From positions 62,001 through 126,000 of the forward strand of contig NZ_JBPUSJ010000007.1 of the NCBI RefSeq assembly GCF_051851475.1: 64,000 nt of DNA, written 5' to 3'. Of the stretch, positions 62,603-64,000 are shown in pieces. The stretch's first letter is position 1; every line of letters starts with the position of its first letter. A program made the translations under genes and the position numbers. This DNA is from Carboxylicivirga taeanensis. Its GTDB lineage: Bacteria > Bacteroidota > Bacteroidia > Bacteroidales > Marinilabiliaceae. The notes beneath the pieces were generated by a model. That model saw only the letters and a list, made by a program, of their open reading frames with translations, was not told the DNA's origin and made no database searches.

Positions 62603-64000
62603 TTATTGCTTGATAAACTTAGAAGTAACTGTCGTTTTGCGATCTGACAATCTGATGAAATACAGTCCGGAAGTTAACTTTCTAATATCAATACTTTGTG
62701 GTTCTAAGGAGAATGTCCGTTTATACTTTTCTACTATTTTCCCTGTACTATTTAAAATCTCAATAATAAATTCTTTTCCTGAGACATCAGCAACGGAAAC
62801 ATATAACTCATCCATGACAGGATTTGGATATAAACTTATTGCATACGGAGAGTCACTATTGCTTAATTCACCAATATCTGTCGAAATATTGGTTACAACA
62901 AAGGTTTGAATATTACTATAGTAAGTTTTTCCGTTAACACCTAATTTAATTCGATATTGATACTTAGCACCTAATAATGAGGTCGTCAAAGTGGTATGAA
63001 TGACAAAGTCTGTGCTCTCTGCATAAGAAGAAGGGTCGAAATCAACCTTTGTACTAAAGTCACCATTACCATATTCAATTGATAGTTCATCCAAAGTGTT
63101 ATTTTCTGGAAAAACCAGCCCTTTCAATTTCCACTGACCACTTCCAAGTTCCTCTACCATCAGACATTCAGCCAGAGGTATATTGTATAACACAGGTGAT
63201 AAACTCTTCTTTTCCCCATAATGAATACCATTTACATCACGAATAAAAGGCCTGTAATAATAGGCCACATTATAATCCAGGTCTGTTAACGTATTTGTAT
63301 AGGTATCGCTGTTCCCAAACACTGCAGGAGACTCCAGAGCAACTACATTTGCATTATCAATATTCAAATCTCCATCAATCGCTGCATAAATAAATCCAAC
63401 TTCTTTAACATTATCCGCTCCGGAATAGCTAGCAGATAAATCTATTTTATTATACGATAAGTTATTATGAGACACATTACTGAAACTTATATTTGACCCC
63501 AGTATTTTGATTTTAAAATCAATAGTTTGTCTTTGTCCTGTTCCTATGTCATTGCATGGTGCCGGAGGAGTATTATCTTCAAGCGCAGCAACACGCATAA
63601 GCAAAGGTTCATTAAGAATTGCTGTAGCAGGAATAGTGAAATTACCAGTAAAGTTATCTACCTTTCCATTAGAGTTAGCCACTTCCTCATCTGCATCATC
63701 AAAATCACCATCATTATTAAAATCAATCCAAACCTTGGTATAAAAATTATATCCAGGGTTATAATTATCCTGACAATAAAGTGATATTTGGTCTTCTGCA
63801 TTAACCTCAAAAACCTTATCAGCCTTAAAATAGTTAGCGCGAGAAGGAGCATCGTAGGTATCTCCATTTACACTTAACTTTTTAATTCCTTTATACCACA
63901 CCAGGTCATATTCATAATTCGGTGCACACATAGGCGATACACTAGACGCTGTTTTGACTGTAATGTATTGGTCTTTTGTTAATACACTAGTTCCATTAGC
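62603..64000 (-). CDS. T9SS type-A secreted protein with GEVED domain, cut by the window edge
   Basis: The frame is open from 64000 down to the stop at 62603 (465 residues seen), so the true start lies outside; an internal ATG at 63931 is not the start. The first about 23 residues look like the end of a PKD domain (LTKDQYITV). Next is a GEVED domain (about 25-165) with the calcium-loop-like WIDFNNDGDFDDADE. A fibronectin-like region follows (about 175-375). The last about 75 residues are the T9SS type-A sorting signal (LYPNPVMDELYVSV, GKIVEKYK, LTSGLYFIRLSD). It lies 51 bases upstream of the sulfatase on the same strand. Confidence 0.88.
   Translation of the reverse strand, partial: ANGTSVLTKDQYITVKTASSVSPMCAPNYEYDLVWYKGIKKLSVNGDTYDAPSRANYFKADKVFEVNAEDQISLYCQDNYNPGYNFYTKVWIDFNNDGDFDDADEEVANSNGKVDNFTGNFTIPATAILNEPLLMRVAALEDNTPPAPCNDIGTGQRQTIDFKIKILGSNISFSNVSHNNLSYNKIDLSASYSGADNVKEVGFIYAAIDGDLNIDNANVVALESPAVFGNSDTYTNTLTDLDYNVAYYYRPFIRDVNGIHYGEKKSLSPVLYNIPLAECLMVEELGSGQWKLKGLVFPENNTLDELSIEYGNGDFSTKVDFDPSSYAESTDFVIHTTLTTSLLGAKYQYRIKLGVNGKTYYSNIQTFVVTNISTDIGELSNSDSPYAISLYPNPVMDELYVSVADVSGKEFIIEILNSTGKIVEKYKRTFSLEPQSIDIRKLTSGLYFIRLSDRKTTVTSKFIKQ

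Noticed and set aside
62603..63931. Treating the T9SS type-A protein as complete from the ATG at 63931
   Set aside because: The frame stays open to the window end at 64000 and reads as the end of a PKD domain, so the gene is cut by the edge.

Overview
The window looks like chromosomal DNA from a marine- or sediment-type member of the Bacteroidota (a Marinilabiliales-like organism is plausible, but this is inference). The evidence is: many promoters of the Bacteroidota type (-7 element TAnnTTTG); type IX secretion (T9SS) sorting domains with PorP/SprF partners; an ECF sigma factor next to a FecR anti-sigma factor; FGly-type sulfatases beside glycoside hydrolases; and Bacteroidota-restricted DUF families (DUF3667, DUF3109, DUF3127, DUF4494). 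I saw no tRNA, rRNA, CRISPR array, insertion sequence or phage gene.

Layout. 0-3.5 kb: the first codons of a cobQ-like gene on the left edge, DUF3667 and DUF3109 proteins, and a GHL10-type secreted hydrolase. 3.6-12.9 kb: a large hybrid histidine kinase, a lipoprotein joining LamG-like and endonuclease/exonuclease/phosphatase-like domains, then an ECF sigma / FecR / STN-carboxypeptidase-regulatory unit that ends in a long inverted repeat. 12.9-19.4 kb: housekeeping genes (a serine-less ACP-like protein, an Omp85-type barrel, a transaldolase-like protein, L-serine dehydratase, NfeD and SPFH proteins). 19.8-32.2 kb: a polysaccharide-degradation locus with three sulfatases, a GH109-type protein and a GH2 beta-galactosidase. 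It is followed, behind its own promoter, by a tetraheme cytochrome fused to a formylglycine-generating-enzyme-like (SUMF1) domain, a Tat-exported Gfo/Idh/MocA oxidoreductase and a 62-residue Cys-rich protein. 32.4-40.5 kb: housekeeping (gpmI, ferredoxin reductase-like, rlmN, ssb, radical SAM, MFS, DUF3127, cyclophilin). 40.9-49.1 kb: a secreted WMTDL-repeat protein, then two T9SS type-B surface proteins, each with a PorP/SprF gene directly behind it. 49.7-58.5 kb: an S37-like peptidase, an ArsC-like protein, small outer-membrane and helical proteins, a porin / FMN-binding pair, dinB, a MATE exporter and mnmD. 58.6-64 kb: a minus-strand operon of a T9SS type-A protein (cut by the window edge), a fourth sulfatase and a GH95-like enzyme.

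How they may work together. The two hydrolase loci point to growth on sulfated, galactose/GalNAc- or fucose-containing polysaccharides. Neither shows SusC/SusD genes inside the window, and no sulfatase-maturing enzyme with an intact active site is seen. The most unusual item is the cytochrome-SUMF1 fusion and its two coupled neighbours, which could form a periplasmic redox unit serving the sulfatase locus. That link rests on gene order only. All calls are made by eye from sequence, without database searches.
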